A DNA stretch of 64,000 nucleotides, from positions 62,001 through 126,000 of the forward strand of contig JAUIRK010000052.1 in NCBI GenBank assembly GCA_030549495.1, in the 5' to 3' direction. Both the position numbers and the translations under genes were made by a program. Below are positions 11,880-21,461 of this stretch, one piece after another. Source of the DNA: Nectonema munidae. Its lineage: Eukaryota; Nematomorpha; Nectonematoida; Nectonematidae. A model generated the notes under the pieces. The model did not search any database. It saw nothing but the letters and a program-made list of their open reading frames with translations, and was not told the DNA's origin. Within the stretch, counting starts at the first letter, position 1. The number at the start of each line of letters is the position of its first letter.

Positions 11880-12800
11880 TTTATCAATAAAACATAATTT
11901 AAATTATAGATATAGAAGCGTTATGCGTTCGAAACCGCATAGAAATATATTCATTTTCCAAGAGTGTATCTAATATAGACTCTAAGTTATAAAATTAAAA
12001 TTTTTTATATATATAGCATTTTAATTTTAATTAATTTGAAAGATTAATTAGTATAATAAAAACCAATGCAAACGTTGAATTCATAAAGTAATTTTTATTT
12101 ATTTATAAAACCAATCTATAATAATGATTCTAATCAAAAATATAGAGACTGATTTTTTTCGTAAATGGCAGATTTGATTGATAATAATAATTCCACACGT
12201 TCTTGTGTCCTAATGCGGGAATGTAGTCTAGAAATGAAATGCGTAAAATGTTTATGAACGTTTTTAGAGATGAATTTCTGGCGCCAACCTCAAATTTGAT
12301 GACATTTTCCCACGTTAATTGCGAAATCGGAGTCTAGAAATGAAATCTCCATAGTCGATTTGTTATAAAAAATAAAGCTCTTAAAATTAAACACCTTAAT
12401 TTGTAAATTGCAAATTTGATTGACATTTTCAGACAATTTCAAACACCAAAAAATGACTTTAGAAATGAAAGCAGCATCATTGATTTTGTATAAAAACATA
12501 TATTTTATAATGTTTTTATACACAATTCTATCATCAATCAAAATTTTGATTGACATTTGCAAAAGTGTATCTTAATATACATATCAATTATAAGTTAACT
12601 ACAGATTAATATTAAAGTTTAGTTGAAAAATATTGACTTTTGATTTTGATTGACGGTTTTTGACATGAATAAGTCATCCAACCATCTTGAAAATGGTATC
12701 AAATGATGAAGCTAGCAATTTTAGAAAATACCCAAAAAATTAAAGAAATATAAGTCAGCCAATTTTATACAAAAATGTTTGAGTAGAAAGGAAAGGAGAC
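11880..12800. repeat. Partial fold-back-type element with ~147 bp monomers
   Basis: Shares the AAATGAAA...GATTTG monomers seen at 1.8-2.7 kb. It also shares the terminal segment ACTTTTGATTTTGATTGACR ... ATGAAGCTAGCAATTTTAG found at 60.9-61.1 kb. A GTTATGCGTTCGAAACCGCAT segment near 11.92 kb matches another part of the 61 kb copy in the same orientation. Confidence 0.65.
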
Positions 12801-12819
12801 TTAAAACGTCCCCTAAACC

Positions 12820-12912
12820 CTAAATTCTTTAAAACATTGATAAACACATTTTTGATATTGATTATATTTTTATGAAGTCGAGTACAGTTGACTCTGCTCA
12901 TTAGCCGGTTAA
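12820..12912. mobile_element. Partial TTAA-type MITE
   Basis: Only the right end is clear: AAGTCGAGTACAGTTGACTC then AGCCGGTTAA at 12909-12912, like the right ends at 54537 and 56150. Confidence 0.45.
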
Positions 12913-12992
12913 GATAGAGGAAGCGATATGATGCATGCGCAGTGGTGTATTCAAGGCAGAGGGAAATTTTATGAATACGCTTCATCATACCT

Positions 12993-13046
12993 GCATTTGT
13001 TTACGTTAATACGGTGCCGGGTCAAAACGCCCGAAAACCAAAACGC
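12993..13046. repeat. Solo end of a long-TIR element (GCCCGAAAACC family)
   Basis: 52 bp identical, in inverse orientation, to 17119-17170. Contains GGTGCCGGGTCAAAACGCCC and CGAAAACCAAAACGC. Sequence inward of it does not match the 16.6-17.2 kb element. Confidence 0.7.
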
Positions 13047-13322
13047 AAAAAGAAGTGTACAATGTACATATATATTTGTCATCTACAATTATGATATGTT
13101 TTTTATTGCAAATTCTCTGCTTCTTCTTCTTCTTCTTGAATTAAAAATGAGATGAAAGATAAAAAATAAGCAGATTCGTCATTTATTTGTAAAAAATAAA
13201 ATTTTAAAAACATTTACATTATATACAAATATATATATGTATGTGTGTATGCTTGAAAGAACGTGTGAATAAATAAGAAAGTTGACACAGATAAGTAACT
13301 AAGTCTTTTCAGAATGAAAAAA

Positions 13323-13506
13323 TTAAGGTTTGACAGAATCGCTTGCAAAGGATGTGAGAAACGGCAAGTCTTTTAACGAAAATGGTGCAATTTTCTGCGT
13401 ATGCTGTGAACTTGTGCATTTTATTGACATCTCTTCATTCAATAATCTTCTTTTTTCGGCCTTTTCTGGAAGATTTGGTCTGGATGAGTTGATTAAGATT
13501 TTTCCC
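13323..13506 (-). CDS. Candidate 3'-terminal coding exon, possibly of Kdm4
   Basis: A minus-strand open segment behind a good acceptor (TTTCTTTGCTTTAAG). Sixty residues, beginning GKILINSSRPNLPEKAEKRR, then a stop. An AATAAA signal lies near 13183, about 140 bp downstream, as for a true last exon. LPEKAEKRRL loosely resembles the post-Tudor LPKRVKSRL of KDM4. This frame needs an incoming phase 2 while exon 12 leaves phase 0, so either an exon is missing or the phase-0 frame is used, which gives a short basic tail (KSSRKGRKKKIIE). Assignment to Kdm4 is inference. Confidence 0.4.
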
Positions 13507-14472
13507 CTTAAAGCAAAGAAATTAATATAAAGCGTGACAGAGGTTGTAGTAGTCAAAGTGAGGCTTAAAAAGCGCCTCGAATTTCATTGAAACATTCAAA
13601 AGAATTTTGCCCTTAATCAAAGCTTCAGACACATCCATCTCAAACACTCTTATGCGGGTTAAGGACTATTTTTCCAAACGTTTATTGAAACTTTTCGAAA
13701 TTAGTGTCCTTTCAACTCTTCAAAAGTAATCAGCAAAGAGCAATGCATACTTGTATCTCTGGACGTGATGCAATGTATATATTAAACCGGAACTCGCCAG
13801 ACACAACATGTGGGAAGGGACGCAAAGCTGATTCCATGGGATAGAGTACCCAGAATACCTAGAAAGCGTATATATTTACATATCTCAAAGAAGTTCTGAG
13901 TGATGACTTAACCACGCCCGCAACCCGTATCGATATATTCAAGTGCAAAAAATGATCTAATTACAATACCTTCTTCAGGTTGTTGACAAATCAGGAAAAA
14001 ATTTTTTCTCAAATAATAAAATCAAGAGTTGAACAAAAATTGGAATGGAGATGATAATGGATTACCTTTATATTCATGTGTATTTGATGCAAGGTAATTT
14101 TGGTTCATTATTGCTAATTTTTTTATTAAAAATATTTTGTAGATAAATCATTTTTAGATTTTGTATATATTCAAGCTTATGAATTTTTAGTTCAAAAATA
14201 AAATTCACTTTTAATATAAATCTTTAATAGCTGACTTGAAATTGTGATCGGATAAGTTACTTGAACATGTTTTATTAGAGTTTCCCAAATCTTTTTTGTT
14301 CATTTTTCTAAAGTCTCACAATTAATACAATGAAACTAATTAAAATAAATAAAAAAATTAAAAAAAACCATGAATTGAGAAAAAAATTACCTAAATAAAT
14401 CTTGTTGAATTTTTGTTAAGTTTGTTAGATCAAAATTTATTAAACTTAAAGTTTGTTGACATACTATATATC
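13507..14472. other. Non-coding stretch upstream of the candidate terminal exon
   Basis: On the minus strand 13563-13664 reads VFEMDVSEALIKGKILLN, weakly like the last Tudor strand of KDM4, but no splice combination joins it in phase to both neighbours. Otherwise nothing recognised. Confidence 0.3.
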
Positions 14473-14811
14473 CAGTAGTGGGATTCAGCAGGTTCGCACC
14501 GGTTCGTTAGAACCGTCTCACGGAATTTTGTGAGTTCGGCGAACCGACTACTCGCTGTCAGTAGTCTTCTGCGTCTCATCCGAAAAGAACCGGAACCGTT
14601 GGGACGGTACGTTTCGTTAGTGATTTAGTGCATAGCTTATTTATACAAGTGGTGACCAGGTTTGTTACCATGTGTATCGTGCTTGTTTTCTCTGTACATT
14701 TGTGTTATTAACCACCGGTTACTGATCAACGTATCTTATATAATACCTAGATTTTGACTATCATTTACGTTCAACTTTATTTGCTGACAAAAAATTGGAA
14801 TCCCACTACTG
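14473..14811. mobile_element. hAT-type MITE with perfect target duplication
   Basis: 339 bp with inverted ends CAGTAGTGGGATTC and GAATCCCACTACTG. Flanked by identical 8 bp TATATATC at 14465-14472 and 14812-14819, the hallmark of hAT insertion. Confidence 0.9.
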
Positions 14812-15676
14812 TATATATCTAAAGTCAATTTTTGATTGGCTCGAGAAAACATACTTCCAATAGCAATTTTAATTGAAATTTGCATAGCTTCTATGAGGGT
14901 AGTAAGGTTTCACGTTTTGAATATATATATTTCATATTTTAAAAATGACATTATCTAACCCCAACCATAAACCCAAAAAATCTCTTAATCTTAACAGGGT
15001 TAGGGTTAGGATATATATATTATGATTATTTTTTTAGCACTAATACTTCGTTATAGTACCACTATAAGATTGAGATAGGATTCCCTTTCCAAAAAGACGA
15101 TAATTTTACAAAGTTGTCTTCCCATTTTTTTTAAATTATTTCAAATCAAACATGGAGCAATGATAATAATAATAGGAAAGTATCAATGGTGATAGCGATA
15201 TTGATAGGAATATACTCCATTATTTTTGAATCATCCCTTATAAGGGCCAAAAAATCTAAATTTCCAAGTTTTTTTGTCTCAATATTAAAATTCAATTATA
15301 ATTATCAATTTTATACATGAACATCAATTTTTATTTCAACTTTTTTAAGAACTTCTTGGATATGTCTATTTCTTAAAATTTTATCCTGCAATAGCACTTC
15401 ACATTTAAAGGATAAATTCAAAAACAGAATTCAATTTTTCTAAAGTCATATACTTCGATTCATAAAAGATATTAAGCATGTGTATCAGTAGTTACAGACT
15501 TCTAAATTTTGGCATCTTCTTTTAGTATTTTATCATACATTGTTTATTGATATTTCAGATACTCATCTTCACATTCCCTCGATTCATTATACGATGAGAG
15601 AGCAGAGCCAAGTGAATCCAAAAAATTGATCAACGTTATTGATTTTTAATTTCATCATGTGAATGAATCATGCGTA
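14812..15676. other. AT-rich sequence without recognised features
   Basis: Holds a short GGGTTAGGGTTAGG stretch near 14997-15010 and a chance 25-codon frame on the minus strand near 15.56 kb. No gene is supported. Confidence 0.4.
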
Positions 15677-15814
15677 TTAATCCGTTAACGACCAGAATAA
15701 TATTCAGACGAGATCTAATGTAAAGCAGAAGATTTGTATTAAAGAGCTTTGATAAACGCAGACGATTTTATTTTTGTAAAGTCGACTATAGTCGACTCTT
15801 GGTGTTAACGGGTA
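15677..15814. mobile_element. TTAA-type MITE, palindrome subtype B
   Basis: Begins TTAATCCGTTAACGACCAG, with CAGACGA motifs and the palindrome GTCGACTATAGTCGAC near its right end. The right terminal TTAA is lost. The element abuts the hAT element at 15826. Confidence 0.7.
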
Positions 15815-15825
15815 CGTGTTACGAC

Positions 15826-17403
15826 CAGTGTTTTGGAGTCAAAAATGGTTTTGCGACTCCGATGTACATAAGGAGTTTTCACTCTGACTTCGAATCCGAC
15901 TCCTGCATACCAAAAATCATTGACTTTATTATTAGGTAAGAGAAAATGTCTTAACTTGAAGATTATTATACATATGATAATTTGACTTCTACTTCAGTAT
16001 TGCAACTCTGAATCTAATCTACATATAAGTTTTAGGATCGACTGTATTAAATAAAACAAAATTGCAGCAAGCATTTATTTTGTCAGTTTTTCTTATTTTT
16101 TGATTTATTTATTAAACATAATTCCATCATAACATGACTTAACTTTCATAATTTAAAAAATGTATTAACACTAAGTTTTATATGAAATTTATCTATAATA
16201 ATTTTACTATGCTTTTTTATTATTGCTACAATTTATGATATTAATGGTAAACACAAAAAAGTATTGATAGCTTAAGAAAATAGCTTCTAGCAAATCTTCC
16301 TACTCCGTAAATCCGACTTAATGGTTCGGAGAGCTTAACGATTCCTATCATTTAATTCGCTAAAAAGTATCATTTAACATATGCTATGAAAATCCTGTTG
16401 TTTATCATATATTCTGTTTTCCATATGTAAGACAAATACCTTTATTCCTGTATTACAGAAATTATTTTTACTGAAGATGTTTTGAAGTTATCAAAACAAA
16501 TTCCAAAAAATGCGATTTTTTGAATGGTGATGGCAAAATTCATAGACATGCTTTGCTTCCTTTCACATTTAGGAAGTCTACTAGATGAGAGCAATCGCGT
16601 ACACACTATTAACGAATGCGAGTCAAAGCGCCCGAAAACCAAAACGCCCGAAAGCAAAACACCCGGCACAAGAACGTCTGCAACTGGAATCTACAAAAAA
16701 TATTTAAAAATTTAACATTTTTTCTTGTATCTACGTTTTTTTCCAATTATTATTTTATATATTTTTCTATGTTAAATTTAACACTTTCTTGTTTCACATG
16801 CATAAACAACAGATACAAGATTCCTAATTTATCGATCTTATCGAATCAAACTACTCCAGAAATTTTGAACCAAAATCAGAAATTATTTATATTCTTGTTT
16901 TCCTGTTTAAATTAGGCACATCTTTTCTGGTTTCAAACTGATTTTCCATTTAAATTGGTAGTTTAATTGTTTTTCTTTTTCAAACTTTTTTTTCTTTCAA
17001 TCAAATTGAGCACTATCATTTCGTGTCAAATCGACCGTTTTGAAAACTGTCCAAATAGAATAAACTTCAAAAAATGGTAACGCCCGAATTATTATTTTCG
17101 GGCGTTTTGGTATTGGGAGTTTTGGTTTTCGGGCGTTTTGACCCGGCACCGTATTAACGTAAACAAATGCAAATGCGACATATCATTTCACTGCATGTAA
17201 TAAATGAAAAAATCAAAGAGTAAGGAAATAGAATACACAAAACGATGAAGTGATGAAAAGAAGCATGTCGTTTTTTTATCTGCCTGTTTCTTTCTGTTAA
17301 ATCTAAAACTATATATTCAATCTTTGAACAATATAGAAGTAAAACCTTTTTTAACTGGAGTGGGAGTCGCAATAATTTTTACAACTCTAACTCCGCAACA
17401 TTG
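15826..17403. mobile_element. hAT-type element with nested insertion
   Basis: Ends CAGTGTTTTGGAGTCA and ACTCCGCAACATTG are inverted relatives, and GCGACTCC / GGAGTCGC recur just inside each end. Flanking 8 bp GTTACGAC and ATTACGAC differ at one base, a good target duplication. It contains a separate long-TIR element at 16601-17158. No transposase frame was recognised. Confidence 0.7.
16601..17158. mobile_element. Long-TIR non-autonomous element nested in the hAT element
   Basis: The ends are inverted copies built on CGCCCGAAAACCAAAACGCC, about 55 bp each with mismatches. Short direct repeats of GCCCGAAA(A)CCAAAAC occur inside both ends. The outer part of the right end is identical to the solo end at 12993-13046. 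Confidence 0.65.
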
Positions 17404-17734
17404 ATTACGACAAAATTCTTTGAGTTCGTTTGTGCTATTTAATACAAGATTAACTTTCTTTCATAGTGCCTCACTGAAAAATGCAGGCACTTTTCATCGA
17501 AGTACGACTGTTTATAAATGTACTCTAGTCAGACTTATTTTTAGAGTTCCTAGTCAAACTTATAAATGAGCATAACTTTAGAATTTCTCAACTAAATAAT
17601 TTGTCAATTCTTATTGTTTCCTTCTCTAGAAACAGGTTCGTTCTGGAAAACTTTTTTCTATTCACCTTAGATTGGGCGTGCATCTTTTTTACTACAATTT
17701 TGAGTTTCAAAATTTCCAGAACCGTATCTATACT

Positions 17735-17830
17735 ATAGAGATATATCGGGTGTCAAATTTTTCGTATCCGCGGATGCGGATATCAAATTTGACATCCTAG
17801 AGGATACGATCTAAAAGAATGAATTATGCG
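17735..17830. repeat. Fragment of a GTATCCG repeat
   Basis: GGGTGTCAAATTTTTCGTATCCGCGGATGCGGATA. Similar sequence lies inverted near 48960-48996, so this is a dispersed repeat fragment. Confidence 0.4.
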
Positions 17831-17996
17831 GATATTAGAATTAATTTTTATAGTTATTTATTATCCAACATTTTTTACGTTGATTGAAAGTGTTGCTTTT
17901 TTTAGTCAGACATCATATTCAATTTTCTGATAATTTGATATTTATTTATTTTGAAAAGTATTATCAATAATAATCTTTACTTTTAATGTCTTTAAA

Positions 17997-18182
17997 TGAG
18001 CCTCAATGGTTGTTAGGGTGTACCTCTCAGCTTAACAGTTGAAGGTCAGGGGTTCGATCCCCAATGCTCCCAACTCTAAAAACAAATTCACAAAAACTGT
18101 GATTAACCATCTTAGGCATATGCGAGCATATAGCCTTACGGCTGAAAGTGCTTTGATATCTCCAACCAACCACCAACCAATG
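17997..18182 (+). repeat. tRNA-derived SINE, family 2
   Basis: Has an A-box-like GGTGTACCTCTCAGC and a B box GGGGTTCGATCCCC, then a body with ACGGCTGAAAGTGCTTTGAT and a CCAACCAACC-rich 3' end. A second, diverged copy lies inverted at 59604-59784. It does not fold as a normal tRNA. Confidence 0.75.
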
Positions 18183-18293
18183 TCTTCAAATAAATAATAT
18201 ATATAAAAATATGCAATATCTTTAAATAAATATAATAATCCTTAATTTAGGGCGCAGCCATTTTGACAAAAAGGTGGACATTAATTCTAGATT

Positions 18294-18525
18294 TCAATTA
18301 TTGATTCCACATTTCTTAAATGATATTGCTACGGTGTCAGCCCTAACTTTGTCTCATCATCCATTCGCACACCGCTAGGCCTATTTCTTCTTCCTGAAGG
18401 ATTTACATCAAAATTTTCTAATTGCATCCATTTATTCCAATATTCGCGCATAAAATTCTTGAAGGGTTTATTGATAGAAACATCAAGACATTGCAATTTA
18501 CTCGTCAATCTTCTTTTTCTTAATT
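18294..18525 (-). pseudogene. pogo/Tigger-type DDE transposase remnant
   Basis: Minus-strand translation gives SKLQCLDVSINKPFKNFM and REYWNKWM, then after a frame change ISFKKCGINN and a stop. These match the pogo/Tigger LQPLDVSVNKPFK...WNEWM...SFKKCGISN C-terminus. At least one stop or frameshift breaks it. A GC-poor repeat at 18566-18650 next to it recurs near 32700-32780. Confidence 0.8.
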
Positions 18526-18945
18526 GTTAGGGAGGGCAAGAGAGGCCTCTATCCCCCTCTAAATTTTTCAAATTAATAATATTTCTAAAAGAAATTAAAA
18601 AAAACTTGTTCATAAAACAACATTAATTTGTGCAGTTACACTAATCTTAACACCCTCCCACAGTCCTTTCTTCAGATGACGGATGAAAGAAATATTAATA
18701 TAGAGATATAATAAGGTATTGAGATTTTGTAACCCTACTGGGCTTGTATTTAATAATTTATTTCCTTCACACAGTCATGTGAGAAGTAATATTTATATAA
18801 GTAAATTTACGTGTGTCCTGTTTAAATTCATTGTAACGTGGTCCGGTAGTTTTTTTGTATCGCCAGCATACATTTCAAAGCCCTTTACTGATCCTGATGA
18901 GCTGTCTTGAAATCGAATCTAAAAAGAGACAATTTAGATTTTTTA

Positions 18946-19084
18946 GCAAGGGACGGGAGTAACTGGGTTTCGATAACTCAAGGTCTTGGGTTCGATCCCG
19001 CATCAAGCCTACTTTCCTCATAGTTCGATACAAGTGGCGCAATTATGCCTTCTCGATGAAAACACACCACGGTACCTTTACCTC
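18946..19084 (+). repeat. tRNA-derived SINE, family 1
   Basis: CTGGGTTTCGATAACTCAAG, then CTTGGGTTCGATCCCGCATC (B box), then CTCATAGTTCGATACAAG and CTTCTCGATGAAAACAC, ending CTTTACCTC. Confidence 0.85.
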
Positions 19085-19314
19085 TAGAACTAGAAGAATG
19101 AATACAATGCAAAAATTCGCATTAGAGCTTTTTGAAGCAATAAATTTTTTTTTACAAAACACTCAATGTCGTTAAAATATTCATATGATTGTAATGAATC
19201 CACTGATTATAAACTAAAGCAGTTAAGAACTGCTATTGCAAACGCGCTTCAAGACTTTCATTATAATTTCTCAATGAAAAAATCTTCGCATATCGGATGT
19301 TTATTTTATTAGAG

Positions 19315-19831
19315 CAGTGATCATCAACCTTTTTCCTCTTATGGACCCATTTCGAACTGAATTTTTTTGCGAACCTCTTATTTTTATTGATCTTTCAAGT
19401 GGTTATATTTATCAAACATATAAGAATGAGTACGCCGTCCTTAATCATTATTTTTATTTGTTTACTTTCATAAAGTCAAAAGTTATGTCAAAAAAGTGAT
19501 ATATGTTGTTTAGTGTGAACGTTGAACTTGATGCTTTGAGGCTAAACTTGATATGTCTTCTTGATATGAGTTCGACTTTATTTAAATCCAGGTATAGAAG
19601 ACTGAACACTTTAAAATTAATAACTAAATATACATTATATTTTAATCACTTTTAGTATCAAATCCCAACAGGATATGAAGCCAAAGCAGTCACATATAAT
19701 TGTGCTTCCAGTTTCAGAACTTTCCTCAACAAAATTTAATGGACTTCAAATTTGCAATATTCTTATAGGGGTCCCTCAAAAATATTGTGGACTCATTTGG
19801 GGTTCCACATGGACCAGATTGAGAAAAACTG
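19315..19831. mobile_element. hAT-type non-autonomous element
   Basis: 517 bp; ends CAGTGATCATCAACCTTTTT and AGATTGAGAAAAACTG. Flanks TATTAGAG and ATTTAGAG share six of eight bases. Two open frames inside are incidental. Confidence 0.65.
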
Positions 19832-19989
19832 ATTTAGAGTTTTATCGCAAAATAAGAATTCATACAAATGCCCAAAGTGTAGAATGCCAGCATAAAACAT
19901 GTCTGATCCGAAATAGAATATAAATATCGTCTTCAATTGGAATATATCACATTTGTATCATATAATCGAACTTTATAATTTAATAGTGT

Positions 19990-20398
19990 AAGAAGAAAAC
20001 AATAAAAAAGTTATCTCAAAAAAACTTCACAAAAGGTTTACCTGCTATGAGAAATTTTCCTTATTCCAAAAGAATGAAAGTTTTGAACTTACCTTCACTT
20101 TATTATAGAATAAAAAGAAATGAAATGATTACTATTTTTAACATTGTAAAGAAAAATAAGATAATAAAAGATGTCCTGCCTGGTTTTTCAACAAGAATTT
20201 CTAGATCGCATTGCTTCAAATTTAAAGCTGAAAGTTTCCAGAACAATTATCGCCACCACATTTCTAACACAAAAAGCTCTTGAAGATTGGAATTCTTTGC
20301 CCAGTGAATTTGTGAATTCTACTACGTTGAATGAGTTTAAAAACAAACTAGATGCCGTGCCTCAATTTTGCTTTAATAAATATGTCATGTTATGTTAA
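19990..20398 (+). pseudogene. LINE reverse-transcriptase C-terminal fragment
   Basis: RMKVLNLPSLYYRIKRNEMI, then in a second frame TFLTQKALEDWNSLPSEFV and NEFKNKLD, the standard end of Jockey/CR1-like ORF2 (R...WN.LP...FK..LD). One frameshift near 20.18 kb separates the two. Plus strand. Confidence 0.85.
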
Positions 20399-20688
20399 TA
20401 AAGGGGATAAAAAAATAAGACATAAAATAAGGTTAATTTCTTTTAGGCATCCATGACATTATGCACATGTGGAACAGTAATATTAAAAAATATTAGTGAT
20501 GGGACGATATATCGAAATCGCTGCAATAAAGATTTCACAAATGTATAAGTCTTCTGAAACGCTAAATGAACATGACAATTAAGGATTTAAAATCGTAAGG
20601 GTTAGTGATGATGGTGATGATCCCATACAAGAGAACTTGCAATTTCCTTTTATAAAGGTTTGCTATACTAAACTTTGGATCTAATAAG

Positions 20689-20828
20689 GTAAAGGTACCG
20701 TGGGGTCTTCTCATCGAGAAGGCACAATTGCGCAGCTTGTATCGAACTATGAAGAAAGTAGGCTTGATGCGGGATTAAACCCAAGACCTTGAGTTATCGA
20801 ATCCAGCATCTAAACAACCCTATCACGC
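20689..20828 (-). repeat. tRNA-derived SINE, family 1
   Basis: Inverted copy: GGTAAAGGTACCGTGGGG, CATCGAGAAGGCACAATTGC, and a mutated B box (GGGATTAAACCC on the plus strand). Confidence 0.8.
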
Positions 20829-21044
20829 ATTTATGTTTTTGTATTAATGAAATATTTTAGAATTTCTTATGAAAAAAAAGTTAAACCCAGTTTGCAAGAA
20901 AAATCTCGGGTTTTCAACCCTAATTGAATCGAAACTAAACTAAAACCTATAAAAGAAGTATAAATATTTATATATTTATAAGGTTAGTGTTGCCGAGAAG
21001 TCATGAAAGTAAAATTTTTATTCACACAAGCTGAAAACTTTATT

Positions 21045-21180
21045 AATTTTCGACCACTCTGGTTTCCTTCAGATTAATAAACAAATCGTTAAATGAGCGA
21101 AAAGAGAGAATGAACTTATTAAATCATTCTTATACGATTTGTTTATTTATCTGAAGAAGACCAAAGTGGTCGAAAAATAA
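21045..21180. repeat. Hairpin formed by two inverted LINE-tail-like arms
   Basis: The arms 21045-21094 and 21132-21180 are about 90 percent complementary, with CGACCACTCTGGTTTCCTTC in one and GAAGACCAAAGTGGTCG in the other. The wording resembles 3' tails of LINEs (CTGAAGAAGACC). Confidence 0.55.
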
Positions 21181-21341
21181 TAAAATTTTCAAATTGTTTG
21201 AATAAAAGTTTTACCTATTTTCCTATTTATATATTTAATAGAGATTTCAAGGTGCGGCTCATCCCCTTCCCCTTCTATCGACGGGCATGAGCGATGAAGA
21301 ATAAAAAAGAGAACAAAGGAAGAAATAATGTTAAAAAAAAC

Positions 21342-21461
21342 TTTGTATATCTGGTGAGTTATTTGGCTTGTGAAGACGGCATCGTATATCTTCTTATCAC
21401 TCCACTTGACTTTGACGTTGCTTCCAACGACAGGAATTCCTCCCTCATCTTCACTCATATC
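21342..21461 (-). CDS. Kdm4: Kdm4 exon 12: Tudor 2 (last certain exon)
   Basis: Residues 790-829: [19 protein letters not shown] then THQIYK, matching human EGEVVQVRWTDGQVYGAKF and IQMYQ. Cage residues W809 and Y815 are present. Acceptor CTTTTAAG. The donor AAA|GTTTTT is weak, and the expected closing strand (VEFEDGS in human) does not follow, so what comes next is open. Confidence 0.9.

Noticed and set aside
14990-15012. Telomere-like GGGTTAGGGTTAGG
   Set aside because: Only two units in AT-rich DNA; not a telomeric array.
15535-15620. Minus-strand peptide LDSLGSALSSYNESRECEDE ending in a stop
   Set aside because: An in-frame stop lies just upstream with no AG between, so it cannot be a spliced exon; a chance frame.
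17997-18070. Possible tRNA gene with clear B box
   Set aside because: The stems do not pair as a tRNA and a diverged copy with the same downstream body exists, so it is a SINE.
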